A DNA stretch of 64,000 nt from Phoebastria nigripes (taxonomy: Eukaryota; Chordata; Aves; Procellariiformes; Diomedeidae), in assembly GCA_035582835.1 (NCBI GenBank), contig JAYKAV010000489.1:783655-847654 (forward strand). The letters run 5' to 3'. Shown here piece after piece: positions 22,709 through 32,633 of the stretch. A program made the translations under genes and the position numbers. How positions within the stretch are numbered: position 1 is the first letter of the stretch; every line of letters starts with the position of its first letter. The notes under the pieces were generated by a model that saw only the letters and a list, made by a program, of their open reading frames with translations, was not told where the DNA came from and did no database searches.

Positions 22709-23190
22709 AAGAAATAAGACACGGACCTGTTGGAGCAGGGTCACAAAAATGATTAGGGGGATGGAACGCCTCTCCTATGAAGAAAGGCTGAGAGAGTTGG
22801 GATTGTTCAGCCTGGAGAAGAGAAGGCTCCGGGGAGACCTTATTGCAGCCTTTCAGTACTTAAAGGGGGCTTGTAAGAAAGATGGGGACAGACTTTTTAG
22901 CAGGGCCTGTAGCGACAGGACAAGGGGGAATGGCTTTAAACTAAAAGAGGGGAGATTCAGACTAGATACTAGATATAAGGAAGAAATTTTTCATGATGAG
23001 GGTGGTGAGACACTGGCACATGTTGCCCAGAGAGGTGGTAGATGCCCCATCCCTGGAAACATTCAAGGTCAGGTTGGACGAGACTCTGAGCAACCTGATC
23101 TGGTTGAAGATGTCCCTGCTCACTGCAGGGGGGTTGGACTAGATGACCTTTAAAGGTCCCTTCCAACCCGAAGCATTCTATGATTCTATG
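22709..23190 (+). mobile_element. CR1 LINE, 5'-truncated 3' end
   Basis: This is the 3' end of a chicken-repeat-1 (CR1) non-LTR retrotransposon. It starts inside the end of the second open reading frame and runs through the short untranslated region, including the GGACTAGATGACC and GGTCCCTTCCAACCC words typical of CR1, to two perfect ATTCTATG units at 23175-23190. CR1 copies are usually 5'-truncated and lack clear target-site duplications, as here. The rather good match to the remembered family pattern suggests one of the younger avian subfamilies. It gives the window its strongest taxonomic signal. Confidence 0.95.
22749..23120 (+). pseudogene. CR1 reverse-transcriptase C-terminal remnant
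   Basis: The frame beginning at 22749 contains [20 protein letters not shown] and then the [20 protein letters not shown] block, both hallmarks of the CR1 ORF2 C-terminal region. The frame is lost around 22965-22985, where a short duplication (ACTAGATACTAGATA) shifts it; the expected downstream residues continue in another frame. The upstream part is missing through 5' truncation and there is a small deletion near 22730. It cannot make an active enzyme. Confidence 0.9.
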
Positions 23191-24755
23191 AAATTCTGGC
23201 CAAGTGCAGACCTGGACCAGGTAGTCCTAATTGCTGGTGGCCCAGTAGCACATGCCCGCTGAAGCCAGAGGGCAGCAGCAGCATGATGCTACAAAGATGT
23301 TGCAAGAGGTGTCTGGGGGTGACGTGGTGGAGCCCCCAGGTAGAGCCAGGCCCACCCTGTGTTGGGCACTGCGCGGAGCTGAATGGTCCAGATGGTCCTT
23401 GGGCTCACAGCCTAAGGAAACCTGAGTGTTCGGACTCTTCTCAGCGCTGCTGCTCACGGGAGGTTAATCAATCCTCGCTGCTTCTTCATGTACTTCAGAA
23501 CTGGATGATGAGAGAACAATTCTTGCGGGAGGAAGGAGGGAAAGGCCAGCCCAACCTCCCATCACCAGCATGCTTCTCTGGACGAGGGAGGCACTTGTGG
23601 TGTTTCATAGCCAAGAACTACACACTGAGACCTGCAAATATAGTCCTTGGTTTTAAAACTTCTACATAAGCTTGTACGTTTNTTTTTTTTTTTTTTTTTT
23701 TTNAANTGGAAAATAGGGTTGTTAGAAAAGCCTCAACCATCCCTTACAAAAGAACCACTACTCACCAGTGACACTTTTCAGCAATCCTCCTCCACTCCAT
23801 ATTTTTCCATTTTTGCTAGAGCTGGGGATGAGAAACAGCTAGTGCATTATTAAAAGACCAAGATGTAAGTGTTGGGTTTGTGCTACATTCAAGGGAGAAA
23901 ACGTGAACCTCCTGGAGGTCAGTCAAAAATTGAGAATTGCTTTAATTTATTTTTTTAAAACTCTGAAAAATCCATCCGTTGACCAGTTCTCTAATCACGA
24001 CCATGGATCCAAGTAACCGAAGCAGAGGGCTCAGAATCAGCTTTTTGCTTTTTCATGAGCCTGATCTTAGATCCCAGCAATGCAGGAAAAGGACAGTGAA
24101 ATGTCCTCTTGCAGGCAAACCCCCCCCCAAAACAAAAAACAACCCAAGTAAACACCACCGCCACCCCAAAAAAAACCCTCAACTCTCTTTTTTTCTTCTC
24201 TTGCTAGTTCTAAGAAAAAAATCATCTTAAAACTGTCACTGGAGTTTTCTCAAGCAGTGAAAATTCACCTGTCCCTCATGTGTTAGAACAAAACTTGCCT
24301 ACTGCAGCTGAGCAGGAGACCTGTATCTACACCTTGAGGACATCCTGATGGGAGATGGGTGTTCCACCTTGGAGGTTTGACATCATTGCCCATCCCATCC
24401 ATATGGGAAGCGTTGTCCATAATCACCTGCTTAAAAACCCGTTCCTGATAATGTTTGTATGGTGTGGAGCTTAAAGTTTCAAGCCTTCTGGTGGTGAGGA
24501 CTCTTCTATTGGTCTTCTCCAGGGGCTGGCACCTCTCAGGGCAGGTTAGCACGACCCAATTGCAAAGCTTTGTAATCCAAAAAGGTGCCAACACCTGTAG
24601 CTTCCTAACTTGCCTAGGGGCCCCCCTGCTCAGGTTTAGCCCTGGTGTGCCCCGGCCAGGGGGAAAGGAGTTGATTGAGGGCATCCTCCTCCTGAGCTGA
24701 CCGAGGGCCAGCCATTAGGGAGGTGATCAAGTCGCCGCCCTCTGCCTCTGTTCTG
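23191..24755. other. Unique sequence with base-call ambiguity
   Basis: The interval has mixed composition. A poly-T run at about 23681-23706 carries three single N calls, and A/C-rich low-complexity sequence lies at about 24120-24178. No exon, repeat family or RNA gene was recognised. Confidence 0.5.
23681..23706 (+). repeat. Poly-T run with ambiguous bases
   Basis: A run of about twenty T residues is bordered and interrupted by single N calls (around 23682, 23703 and 23706). The ambiguities show that the homopolymer length was not resolved in the assembly. It is not taken as a retroposon tail because no body was recognised on either side. Confidence 0.85.
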
Positions 24756-24960
24756 CAGTGCTTCAGGGGGTGATTGCGTCTACCTCAGACAGATAGGCAC
24801 AAACATCTCAATTACACCTAAGAAGGAGCATAATTGAGCCTAAATTGATTCAAACAGAGGCAATTAAAGCAAAACTCAGATCCCCGCTGGGAAGCGAAGG
24901 CACAGCTTATTTTTAACTCATAACCACAACAAAAATAATAATTAAAGGGCAGGATTACAC
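24756..24960. promoter_or_regulatory. Homeodomain-motif cluster left of the CpG-rich core
   Basis: CTCAATTACACC, CATAATTGAGCC, AAATTGATTC, GGCAATTAAAGC and AATAATAATTAAAGG lie close together just before the GC-rich segment. CAATTA/TAATTG words are typical targets of homeodomain proteins. The density contrasts sharply with the GC-rich core starting near 24961 and mirrors the cluster on the right at 25485-25720. The pair may be proximal regulatory DNA of a gene whose first exon lies at the gap. This is inferred, not shown. Confidence 0.38.
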
Positions 24961-25043
24961 CCCTCCCCTTCAGCCGGAACGGCAGCCTAAGCTAACCGGT
25001 CGAACCGCCCTTCAGTGCCCACCCTCAGCCTCAGGCTTCTCGG

Positions 25044-25254
25044 NNNNNNNNNNNNNNNNNNNNNNNNNNNNNNNNNNNNNNNNNNNNNNNNNNNNNNNNN
25101 NNNNNNNNNNNNNNNNNNNNNNNNNNNNNNNNNNNNNNNNNNNNNNNNNNNNNNNNNNNNNNNNNNNNNNNNNNNNNNNNNNNNNNNNNNNNNNNNNNNN
25201 NNNNNNNNNNNNNNNNNNNNNNNNNNNNNNNNNNNNNNNNNNNNNNNNNNNNNN
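25044..25254. other. Assembly gap of 211 N
   Basis: An uninterrupted run of 211 unknown bases sits inside the CpG-rich core. Its true length and content are unknown. The GC-extreme right flank makes failed sequencing or assembly of a GC-rich segment the likely cause. Confidence 0.99.
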
Positions 25255-25259
25255 GAGCT

Positions 25260-25260
<1 letters not shown>

Positions 25261-25296
<36 letters not shown>
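25261..25296 (+). repeat. (CGC)12 trinucleotide run
   Basis: Twelve perfect CGC units begin six bases after the gap. Such runs occur in 5' untranslated regions and in coding runs of alanine, glycine or arginine. The run may continue into the gap in altered form. No reading frame is supported. Confidence 0.95.
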
Positions 25297-25484
25297 GCCG
25301 AGCCCGGGCAGCCCAGGCGCGGCTCCGGCCGCGCTGCCTCGCCACGCTCGGGCCCGAACCGCTGCCGTCGGACGGGGCGCGGCGAGCGGTTGCTTTGCGA
25401 GGGTGCTTCTCCCATCCTTGGTGAGGTGGAGAGCTGGAGCGGGGCCGGATCGGCATCGCTCTGTACGGAGAGCAAACAAGAACC

Positions 25485-25720
25485 ATCAATTAGAAGTAAT
25501 TACCACCCCCTCCCCATAACTTAAGAGGCTAATATTAGGCTTCATTTTTAAGAAAGGTAATTTGACGACCATAAATTACAATTATAAAAACTTCATTAGA
25601 GTCGGTAGCAATCCATCCACCATTGTTCTAATTACACACTGTAGGAGTAATGAATGCTAATGGTTTAATGTACAATAATTACCACAATTGAAAAATAATA
25701 ATAATACAGAACAACCTCAG
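25485..25720. promoter_or_regulatory. Dense homeodomain-motif cluster right of the CpG-rich core
   Basis: Roughly fifteen to twenty TAAT or ATTA cores occur in about 230 bases, among them GTAATTACC, CTAATATTAGG, CTAATTACAC and ATAATTACC. The run ends in AATAATAATAATAC near 25710. There is no recognisable repeat or coding exon. The texture resembles a strongly conserved developmental regulatory element next to a CpG island. Conservation was not tested, and AT-richness explains part of the motif count. Confidence 0.42.
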
Positions 25721-26152
25721 TTATCCAAATGTCACGGGGGACACGGAATGGGTTGGGGTAATCGTGGTTTCAGATAATTGAGGGGCTCTTCAGCATGATT
25801 AATAGGTGATGTGACCTCTGAGTGGGGAATGAGGCGTTTTAAATGAATGCAGTGTGGTCAAGTGAGGTAAGGCACTGGGCAGAGGAAAAAAAAATCAGGC
25901 ATCTTCTGTCTTAGCTTTGGATTTTACTGGACATTTTAGATCTAAAGTAAATTTATTGGGTTTGCAACTGAACTGTGCCACCTCCTGATGATTTTCTGGT
26001 GTGGTTGGCAGGGTTTAAAGCAGAAATACAGGAACTGTGCTCTGAAATCCGTTCATATTCAGTCCCATTCTGAGAGGCTTTGGGTCTATGTTTGACATGC
26101 TGGGCAGAGCACAAGGGACAATTTCAGCCCCTTGCAGCACAGCAACAACACC
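25721..26152. other. Unique sequence, nothing recognised
   Basis: Moderately AT-rich sequence between the motif cluster and the CR1 copy. It has no recognised exon, repeat or RNA gene. Confidence 0.45.
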
Positions 26153-26810
26153 GAATCATAGGATATTTCAGGTGGCACAGGACATCAGGAGGTCTCTAAT
26201 CCAACCTCCTGTTCAAAGCAAGCCCAACACTGAATTCAGACTGGGTTTTTCAGGGATTTCACCAGCCAGTTCTTGAACCTGCAAGGATAGGGATCCCATG
26301 ACCTCCTTTGGCCCCTGTTCCACTGCTCATTTATTCTCACAGTGCATTTTATTTCCTTATATCCCATCAGATCCTCCCCTGCTTCAGTTTATACCCACCT
26401 CCTCTCCTGTCATGCACCTCAACAAAGAGCCTGAACACCCCAAGTTTCCTCAGCCTCTCCTCCCTCCAGCTCCCTGAACATCTTGGCATCTCTCTGCTGA
26501 ACGCATGCCTATTTACCTACATCTTTCTTTCACTTTTTTATTTATCAACATCTTAGTCCATCCCAGGGGCAGGCTTTTGCATTTGTCCTTGTTAAATTCT
26601 ACATGTTTCCTGCCAGCCCATTTCTCTAGGCTCTCCAGATCCCTCTGAAGGGCTGCCTGCCCTACAGCAGGATGAACCCCACTGTTTTCTGTCATCCAGA
26701 AACTTGATGAGGAGCATCCCACCTCATCCTCCAGGTCACATATTGCACAGGATGAACATATGAAACAGGAGAGGTCTCGGGACAGATCCCAGAATAACTC
26801 TGCTTGTAAC
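26153..26810 (-). mobile_element. CR1 LINE fragment, old and internally deleted
   Basis: Read on the minus strand, the segment begins in the CR1 second open frame, with a block ending [17 protein letters not shown] (about 26560-26640). It then jumps to the later EERLRKLGVF-type region (about 26410-26510) and ends in GGTTGGATTAGAGACCTCC and a single ATGATTC-type tail at 26153. The stretch between the two coding blocks is far shorter than in a full element, so an internal deletion is likely. Many substitutions show that it is older than the copy at 22709-23190. It has no coding capacity. Confidence 0.82.
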
Positions 26811-27167
26811 ATAAGATAAAGATGAAATAAAAGGATTGACCCCAGCAATCATTCCTTTGAATGAATTGCTCAGTTTGCTCCTGCATTTGATCCTATTCAG
26901 AGGAACTTATCTTGTAAATAGAACTGGCGGATTTGCCATGTTATCCTCCAGCAGCAGGTTAAAATCTGTCAACTGGCTCAGTTACCTTGCCAGGTCACTC
27001 TGCCACCCTGGCTTTGCTTAGGTTGGGACACAAAGTCAACCCAAAGTAGTTTCAGCATCTGCCTTTCTACAAGCAGTGTACGAACAGGTCCTCTCACCAA
27101 GCTGTTTCACGGTAGGAATGGGTTTATCACAGGAAATCAGTTTGCTGTCTCCCCTTCCTCGATACAG
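26811..27167. other. Unique sequence before the candidate exon
   Basis: Moderately AT-rich sequence that ends in a polypyrimidine stretch and CAG at 27165-27167, the candidate acceptor of the next feature. Nothing else was recognised. Confidence 0.4.
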
Positions 27168-27369
27168 GGAACATGAAAAACATTACAGAGTACAGAACTT
27201 GATTGAAGAAGAAAGAAATCAAGTCTCCAGAAGAGACAACAAAGCAAGTCTGTTGTGTCAGGAAACAGAAAGCAGATACTGGGAGTGCAGAACCACAGAT
27301 CGCCAAAAAGCCACTCTCGGAGCTCCTCGGGACTGGTACAAGCTGACCCCCGATGACGCATGCATAAAG
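27168..27369 (+). other. Candidate internal exon, coding or long non-coding RNA
   Basis: The segment is preceded by a good acceptor (TTGCTGTCTCCCCTTCC tract, then ATACAG at 27162-27167) and followed by a strong donor, AAG/GTGAGG (27367-27375). The plus frame is open throughout: the first base finishes a codon and 67 whole codons follow, ending exactly at the donor, so a phase-2 to phase-0 exon is possible. The translation is charged and fairly hydrophilic (start EHEKHYRVQNLIEEERNQ, end DWYKLTPDDACIK) and I do not recognise it. The frame is not interrupted at either end, so openness alone proves little. It lies about 1.9 kb right of the CpG-rich core, in a suitable position for a second exon. 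Chance remains likely. Confidence 0.25.
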
Positions 27370-27940
27370 GTGAGGCATGTCTTGAAGAGCTTATCTAGCT
27401 CTACCCTTGACACCTTGCAGCACGCTCCCATGGACGGGTGCTCCCTGTATGCCTGGGCACCACCGGGACTCGTTGGTGCTTCTGAGCTTCATTGGTTGGT
27501 GTGAGGGACCAAGAGACACGGATGTAGTTTTAAAAGGTCAGGTTTAGGCTTCTTCATTCTTGCCTTGATACGCAGCCTGGTAGGAAGGGAAATGTTGGGA
27601 GAAATCAGAATTTCCGATTCATTTGCTACAGGGTTTAGAAGGTGCCACCTAACCACCACAGAGCCTTTTCTAGCCTTGACCAAAGTCCTGCAACGAAAGC
27701 AACTTGATGAGAACTTGCTGCTAAAACATCCCTAAGAAACAACAAGCTGGGGTTGAGAAAATATTGGGCTTTGGGCTCTTATTCCTGCACCGTTGCTGAC
27801 ATTACAAAATGGAGAAAAGCTCACTCACGCTGTGGTGACGTCTCTTGGAGCAGCCCAGGTTTAGGCATTCTTTTCCCACAGACCTGCAACCGGCCCAGTT
27901 TCTGTAAGACATGTCTGGAGCCTGCAAGCAGATCCCATCC
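27370..27940. other. Unique sequence, nothing recognised
   Basis: Mixed-composition sequence between the candidate exon and the next AT-rich block. No repeat or further splice-bounded open frame was seen. Confidence 0.45.
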
Positions 27941-28500
27941 ATGTCCCAAAGTCTCGTTAGGAACAATGAATTCTTGATACGCTTCCTTTTTAATAGGGTC
28001 CTAATTTATAAGAATGCAGATAATATATCAATGGAAATTAACTTCACACTTTCCTTACACTGGCAGGTTGAGCTGCAGGTGAGTGCAATGTAATTAAGAA
28101 ATTAAAAGGTAATTTCCACATATGCTTTCTGCTAATCTAACTCAGCAATCATTCAATTTACAGCAGGGCACCAGCAAGGAGGCAAGCCAAAATAAATAAG
28201 ATAATACTACGTTTAATCGCTCAGTGGAATGGTAATGGAATGAAGTGGGGTCTGTGCAGAGCTGGCAGGGGGAGGTGCGGTGACCCCTCCGGTGCTGCTG
28301 ATTGAAAGCAAGGCTTGCTTTTAATTTCATTTCCACGAGAGTTCAAACTTTTAGCCACTGCCACCAAGTTTCCTCAAGTTCTGATTTTTAAAATAAAAAA
28401 AAATTAGCTTTAAAAAATCCCCCTCACAATTATTATTCTATTTTCCATAATTAATTGATTATATGGTACCTGACAATTTTGACTTCTTGATCGCCACAGA
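27941..28500. promoter_or_regulatory. Longest AT-rich block, candidate conserved elements
   Basis: The block spans more than 500 bases and contains many TAAT/ATTA cores (for example TGTAATTAAGAAATTAAAAGG near 28088, CATAATTAATTGATT near 28446), a run of CAGGTTGAGCTGCAGGTGAG E-box-like words near 28064, and a GC-richer middle at 28240-28310. Two elements joined by that middle are plausible. No repeat or coding exon was recognised. It is one of the better candidates for deep conservation in the window, though this is judged by texture only. Confidence 0.4.
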
Positions 28501-29894
28501 AGAGTGAGTAGTTTCTTCTGGGTCTTTGAATCATTTCCCATTCTCTGTTTAGCCAAGGACAGCAGCTGGGATGCACAGAGAAGTTAACCAAGAAGTAGCA
28601 TTGCACTGGGAAACCCCTGGGGAAACTGGGGCGCAGACTGGTCAAAAGCAGAACTTCTCAGTGGCTTCAGCCCACAGCCCTTATCATAGCCAGCCCCAAG
28701 GGAGGGGCAACTCATGCTGGAGAGCACAGCTGGGCCATGGGCTGGTTTGGGCCAAGGAGAGCAGATAAACTGCAGAGATGTGCTGCTTGACCGCCGCTGC
28801 CACCACCACTGCTGGACATCAAGGCTGCCCAGCCCCTCCTTAGGGGTGCTCAGCCCCGGGACTCCCATGTCACGCAGCAGCTGGCGACAGTGGTGGGATG
28901 AGGCTGAGCATCCCCCATGCCCCACGATACACCTTGTCCAACCTGGATGAGTGAGAGAGCCCAGATCTGTGCCAAGGACCCCCTTGGTGTTCCCCTTCCC
29001 CTGCCAGCTGTCCTGCTTGGGATGACACGCTGCCAGATGGCAGTGTCCTTGCTCATGGGGGAGCGGGGTGAAACCAGCAGGTTTGGGCTTTCCAAGCAGA
29101 TATGCTATCTCTCAGGCAGGGCCCAGGGCACTGAAGGGGAGGGAGTGGGAAGCCCCGCAGGAATTGCACACACCCGGCTTGCAGGGGCTCCCGGGGCGTC
29201 CCGAGCAGCACTTTGCATCCCAGAGCCCTTGGGTCCTTCTCTTGAAAATTACGCACAACACCAAACCTAGAGGGGACTGCTCCAGAGCCGCCAGGCATGC
29301 GGGAGAGGGCGATTCCCCTCCCTGGTCTCCTCCACACCACGCAGAGCTCCCCAGTACGTTGCTGAGCTTCAGGTGCCCCGGGCGAGGATGCAGGGGAGAG
29401 GATTTGGGCTCCGAATCTGCGCTGTGGGAACACCTGGAGCCATGCATGCCAGAGCCTGCCTCAATAGAGACAGGAGCGCCGGCCCCAGGGCCTCAGCAGG
29501 GGATGCTCTTCATGTAACTCCGGCTTTTTGTTCCAAAACCTGAGCCGTGGGGGGGGAATCTTCCCACCTCCCTGCTGGAGCCCGTCCCCTCCTCCACCCC
29601 CTGTGTCCCCCCATGCAGAAGCTGAGATGCTTCCTCTCATTCCCTGGGGTCCCAGAAGCATTCATATGGGAGCTTAATCCTCCAGAGATGTGGGGACACG
29701 GGGGATTACCGGCGGACCTGGAGAGATGGGGCCCAGCTTCCCTCCAAGCAATTGGGCTGCCAAGGCAGCCATGTGGCCACCGTCCCACCCAAACCCTTCT
29801 GGTGGCCCCGTGTCCATCTGGGCCAAGCAGGATAGCAAGGACCAAAGCGTAGACCTGTGCCTCCATGGCGAGAGGACTTTGCTGTGACACCCCT
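28501..29894. other. GC-rich unique sequence, no gene seen
   Basis: GC-rich DNA with overlapping open frames on both strands and no recognisable domain, repeat or RNA gene. Confidence 0.55.
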
Positions 29895-30115
29895 AATCGG
29901 GGCTGCATTATCCCCTGTCAATAATTTATCTGATGAGTTGCAGCCTGCTTTTGTCAAATAAATGACTCCCGATGTATAGGGAGGTTATATTTGTACTCTT
30001 CAAGCAGCTCTAGAAATGGTCAAATAGTATCTGCCCAGCAAATTGTTAAATGGCAATTCTTCTGTCACTCACTGAGTAAATTATTCACTGAGTGCTTGTT
30101 TACTCGGTGCCGGTG
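29895..30115. promoter_or_regulatory. AT-rich island, candidate conserved element
   Basis: Words such as CAATAATTTATCTGATG, GTCAAATAAATGAC, AATTGTTAAATGGC and CACTGAGTAAATTATTCACTGAGTG are packed in 220 bases between GC-rich flanks. The last word contains a near-direct repeat of CACTGAGT (30070-30077 and 30087-30094). The sharp compositional borders suggest a conserved regulatory element. No coding exon or repeat family was recognised. Confidence 0.36.
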
Positions 30116-32110
30116 CTCCCTGCCTGCTGCCTGCCCGTTACCGGGGCCGCTGCCGCGCGGGCAGGCAGGAGCAGGAGGGCACCTGAGCAAACAGGCAAGG
30201 GGGTGCGCATCTGCCCGAGCCCCTGAAACCCGGCTGGGGTCTGTGCTTCGTTAGGGCTGGGGATGGGGAAGAGCTGCTGGGAAGTGTGTCCGGATCTGGG
30301 GTTTGGTGCATGTCGTGGTAGAGCAGGGTTCATGGTCCAGACACCGATGTGAGGGGCTGCTGGGGGATGCTGCTGGAGCTTGCGTGCACACTACACCCAC
30401 GCATCTCCTGAGTCTGCTCCTGCTGCCACTGGTTTTCAGTGACTTGGGGGATGAACTTCTGGGGCAGCAGACGGAGGAACGCATCCCCGCATGTGCAGAG
30501 CAGAGGGTGGGCGATGAGCTGGGAGGGGAGATGGGCTGTTTGGGGCAGAGGAGTCCGCAGCTCTGAGCTTTGCTGGCAGAGGAGATATTGGCAGAGCGAT
30601 CCCTTTACTTTCTGGCTCAAGCCTGGAAAGAGAAGATCAGCTGGGTGTTTATAGGACAAAAATCCTCTGGGTTGTAGATCCTCGGTAGATCATCACAATC
30701 ATAAAACTAAATATTATCATCCACTTCCTTTTCTCCTTTTTCCTCCCCTCCTCTTCACCGTACCCCTCTACTCCTGAGACGTGTCCCTGCTCGCCTGCCC
30801 TGGAGGGAAGGGATGATTTCTCTGGGCTGGAACCCTGCAGCAGTAGAGAAGTGTGTGCTAAAGCCCCCCGGGTTGGCAAATGGCTCAGGCACCGATTAAA
30901 TCAGAGCCGGGGCTCAGACCGCCTGACCCCAGGAGGGCTCCAGCCCAGGGCTGAAGCAAGCTGCTTCCTTCTGGGGGATGAGAACCAACTGCACAGATAA
31001 AAATCATGGACAGAGTGTACACATCCCCTTGAAATATTGCCCAAGAAGTGGGGGAATCATTGAAAGTAATTGATTTTTTTAATGAACAATTGTAAAACCA
31101 TTCTTTTCAAAAAAAGAAAGGTTTCTGTTTTCATTTTAACCACTTGAAAATACAGGGGGTGGTGGATTGTAGGATTTTTTGCCCAGTCGGGTTTTTTGCC
31201 GGTACATCTCTGGTTTTTTTCTTGGCCTTCTGGGAGCATAGAAATACTGTTTTAAAACTGCAGCTTTCCCTGATACTCCAGCAGCAGAAGTGTCTCTTGC
31301 AGACCACATTTTGGTTTCTAGCTAAGTGTGCCCAGGTATTCCTGCTTAGCTGAGGAAGCACCTTCCACCCAGCTGTTAAAAGTTTAGGTGGAGAGACATT
31401 AACCCAATCCCAGCCATGAAAAACCTGCAGAAAAATAATATCTACTCTGCCTGCCACGTTTGGGGTAACATCTGGGCTGTCATAAACCGGCTGCTAGGGA
31501 GGTATCGCAAGAGTGCAGTGGGCTCCGTGTCCCGCTGTCCCCGCTCTGCCCAGCGCCCACGGTCCCCTCTCCCCATCCCTCTGCTCTACCTTCCTCCCTC
31601 CCTCTCTCTCTCCCGCTTTCCTGTCTTGCTGTGAGATTTCTTTGCCTTTGCCCTCTATTTATTTTGATTATTTTCCTCCTTTAATCTCCCTCCCGCTCCT
31701 CCCTCCTTTTCTAGGGATTGCCGCTTGCTTTATCTTTGCATTAATCTAATCCCCCCTTGCAGCTTTCCTCCAAAATAATCCAACCCACTGACTGTCCCAC
31801 TCGCTGCTCCGCAACACGGGGCTGATCCTGCACTGCCCAGGGTCACCCACCCCAGGAATGCCGCGGTCCTGCCCCGTGCCCTATGCTGGAGTTAGCCCAG
31901 AGCATCTCCCTCCTGTCCAACAGGTCTCCACCTCCTTCCAGAGTCATCCTCCAGCCACGCGCCCACCTCCCTCCCGGATGGGGCCACCAGCCACATCCCC
32001 ACGCCTGAATGAGCCTTTACACCTTCTTCTGCCCGTCACGGTCTGTGCACCACCCGCTTTTCCAGGAGTAGCTGCCAGCATTCATCACAGTCCCCTTTGG
32101 AGCAGCAAAA
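30116..32110. other. Unique sequence with CpG-rich patch and pyrimidine-rich stretches
   Basis: A small CpG-rich, hairpin-prone patch lies at about 30135-30175. AT-rich patches occur near 30690-30720 and 31040-31140, and pyrimidine-rich sequence at about 31560-31760. No gene or interspersed repeat was recognised. Confidence 0.5.
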
Positions 32111-32633
32111 TCCTTCCCCTTCCCTTTCCCTTCCCCTTCCCTTTCCCTTCCCCTTCCCTTTCCCTTTCCCTTCTCCTTCCCTTTCCCTTCCCCTTCTCCT
32201 TCCCCTTCTCCTTCCCTTTCCCTTCCCCTTCTCCTTCCCCTTCCCCTTCCCTTTCCCTTCCCCTTCTCCTTCCCTTTCCCTTCCCCTTCCCTTTCCCTTT
32301 CCTTTCTCCTTCCCTTTCCTTTCTCCTTCCCTTTCCTTTCTCCTTCCCTTTCCCTTCCCCTTCCCTTTCCCTTCCCCTTCCCTTTCCCTTCCCCTTCTCC
32401 TTCTCTTTCCCTTCTCCTTCCCTTTCCTTTCTCCTTCCCTTTCCCTTCTCCTTCCCTTTCCCTTCTCCTTCCCTTTCCTTTCTCCTTCCCTTTCCTTTCT
32501 CCTTTCCTTTCCCTTCCCCTTCCCCTTCCCTCTCCTTCCCCTTCTCCTTCCCTTTCCCTTCCCCGTCCCTTCCCCTTCCCCTTCCCCTTCCCCTTCCCTT
32601 CCCCTTCCCTTCCCCTTCCCCCTCCTTCCCTCC
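32111..32633 (+). repeat. 523-base polypyrimidine tract, (TTCCCY)n-like
   Basis: All bases are C or T except a single G at 32565. The repeating theme is a hexamer-like alternation of TTCCCT, TTCCCC and TTTCCC with TTCTCC variants, becoming pure CCCCTT near the right end. The complementary strand is a purine tract with GGGGAA repeats. Lack of purines removes stop codons, which explains frames of 230-326 codons rich in Pro, Phe, Ser and Leu or in Gly, Lys, Arg and Glu; none is a gene. Such tracts can form triplex (H-DNA), and GGGG runs spaced by AA could form G-quadruplexes. Confidence 0.97.

Larger units (their letters stand above)
24961..25484. promoter_or_regulatory. CpG-rich core (possible CpG island) around an assembly gap
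   Basis: Both sides of the gap are rich in CpG dinucleotides, and the right side (25255-25410) is extremely GC-rich with a (CGC)12 run. In vertebrates such islands mark promoters, often of developmental genes, and GC-extreme first exons are often lost from bird assemblies. The open frames through the gap are artefacts of translating N. No coding sequence is recognised on either side; poly-Ala, poly-Gly and poly-Arg translations of the CGC run are all possible and none is preferred. Confidence 0.5.

Noticed and set aside
24987..25524. Open frames of 150-169 codons across the gap
   Set aside because: Most of their length is translated N, and the remainder is the (CGC)12 run and GC-rich sequence read in several frames.
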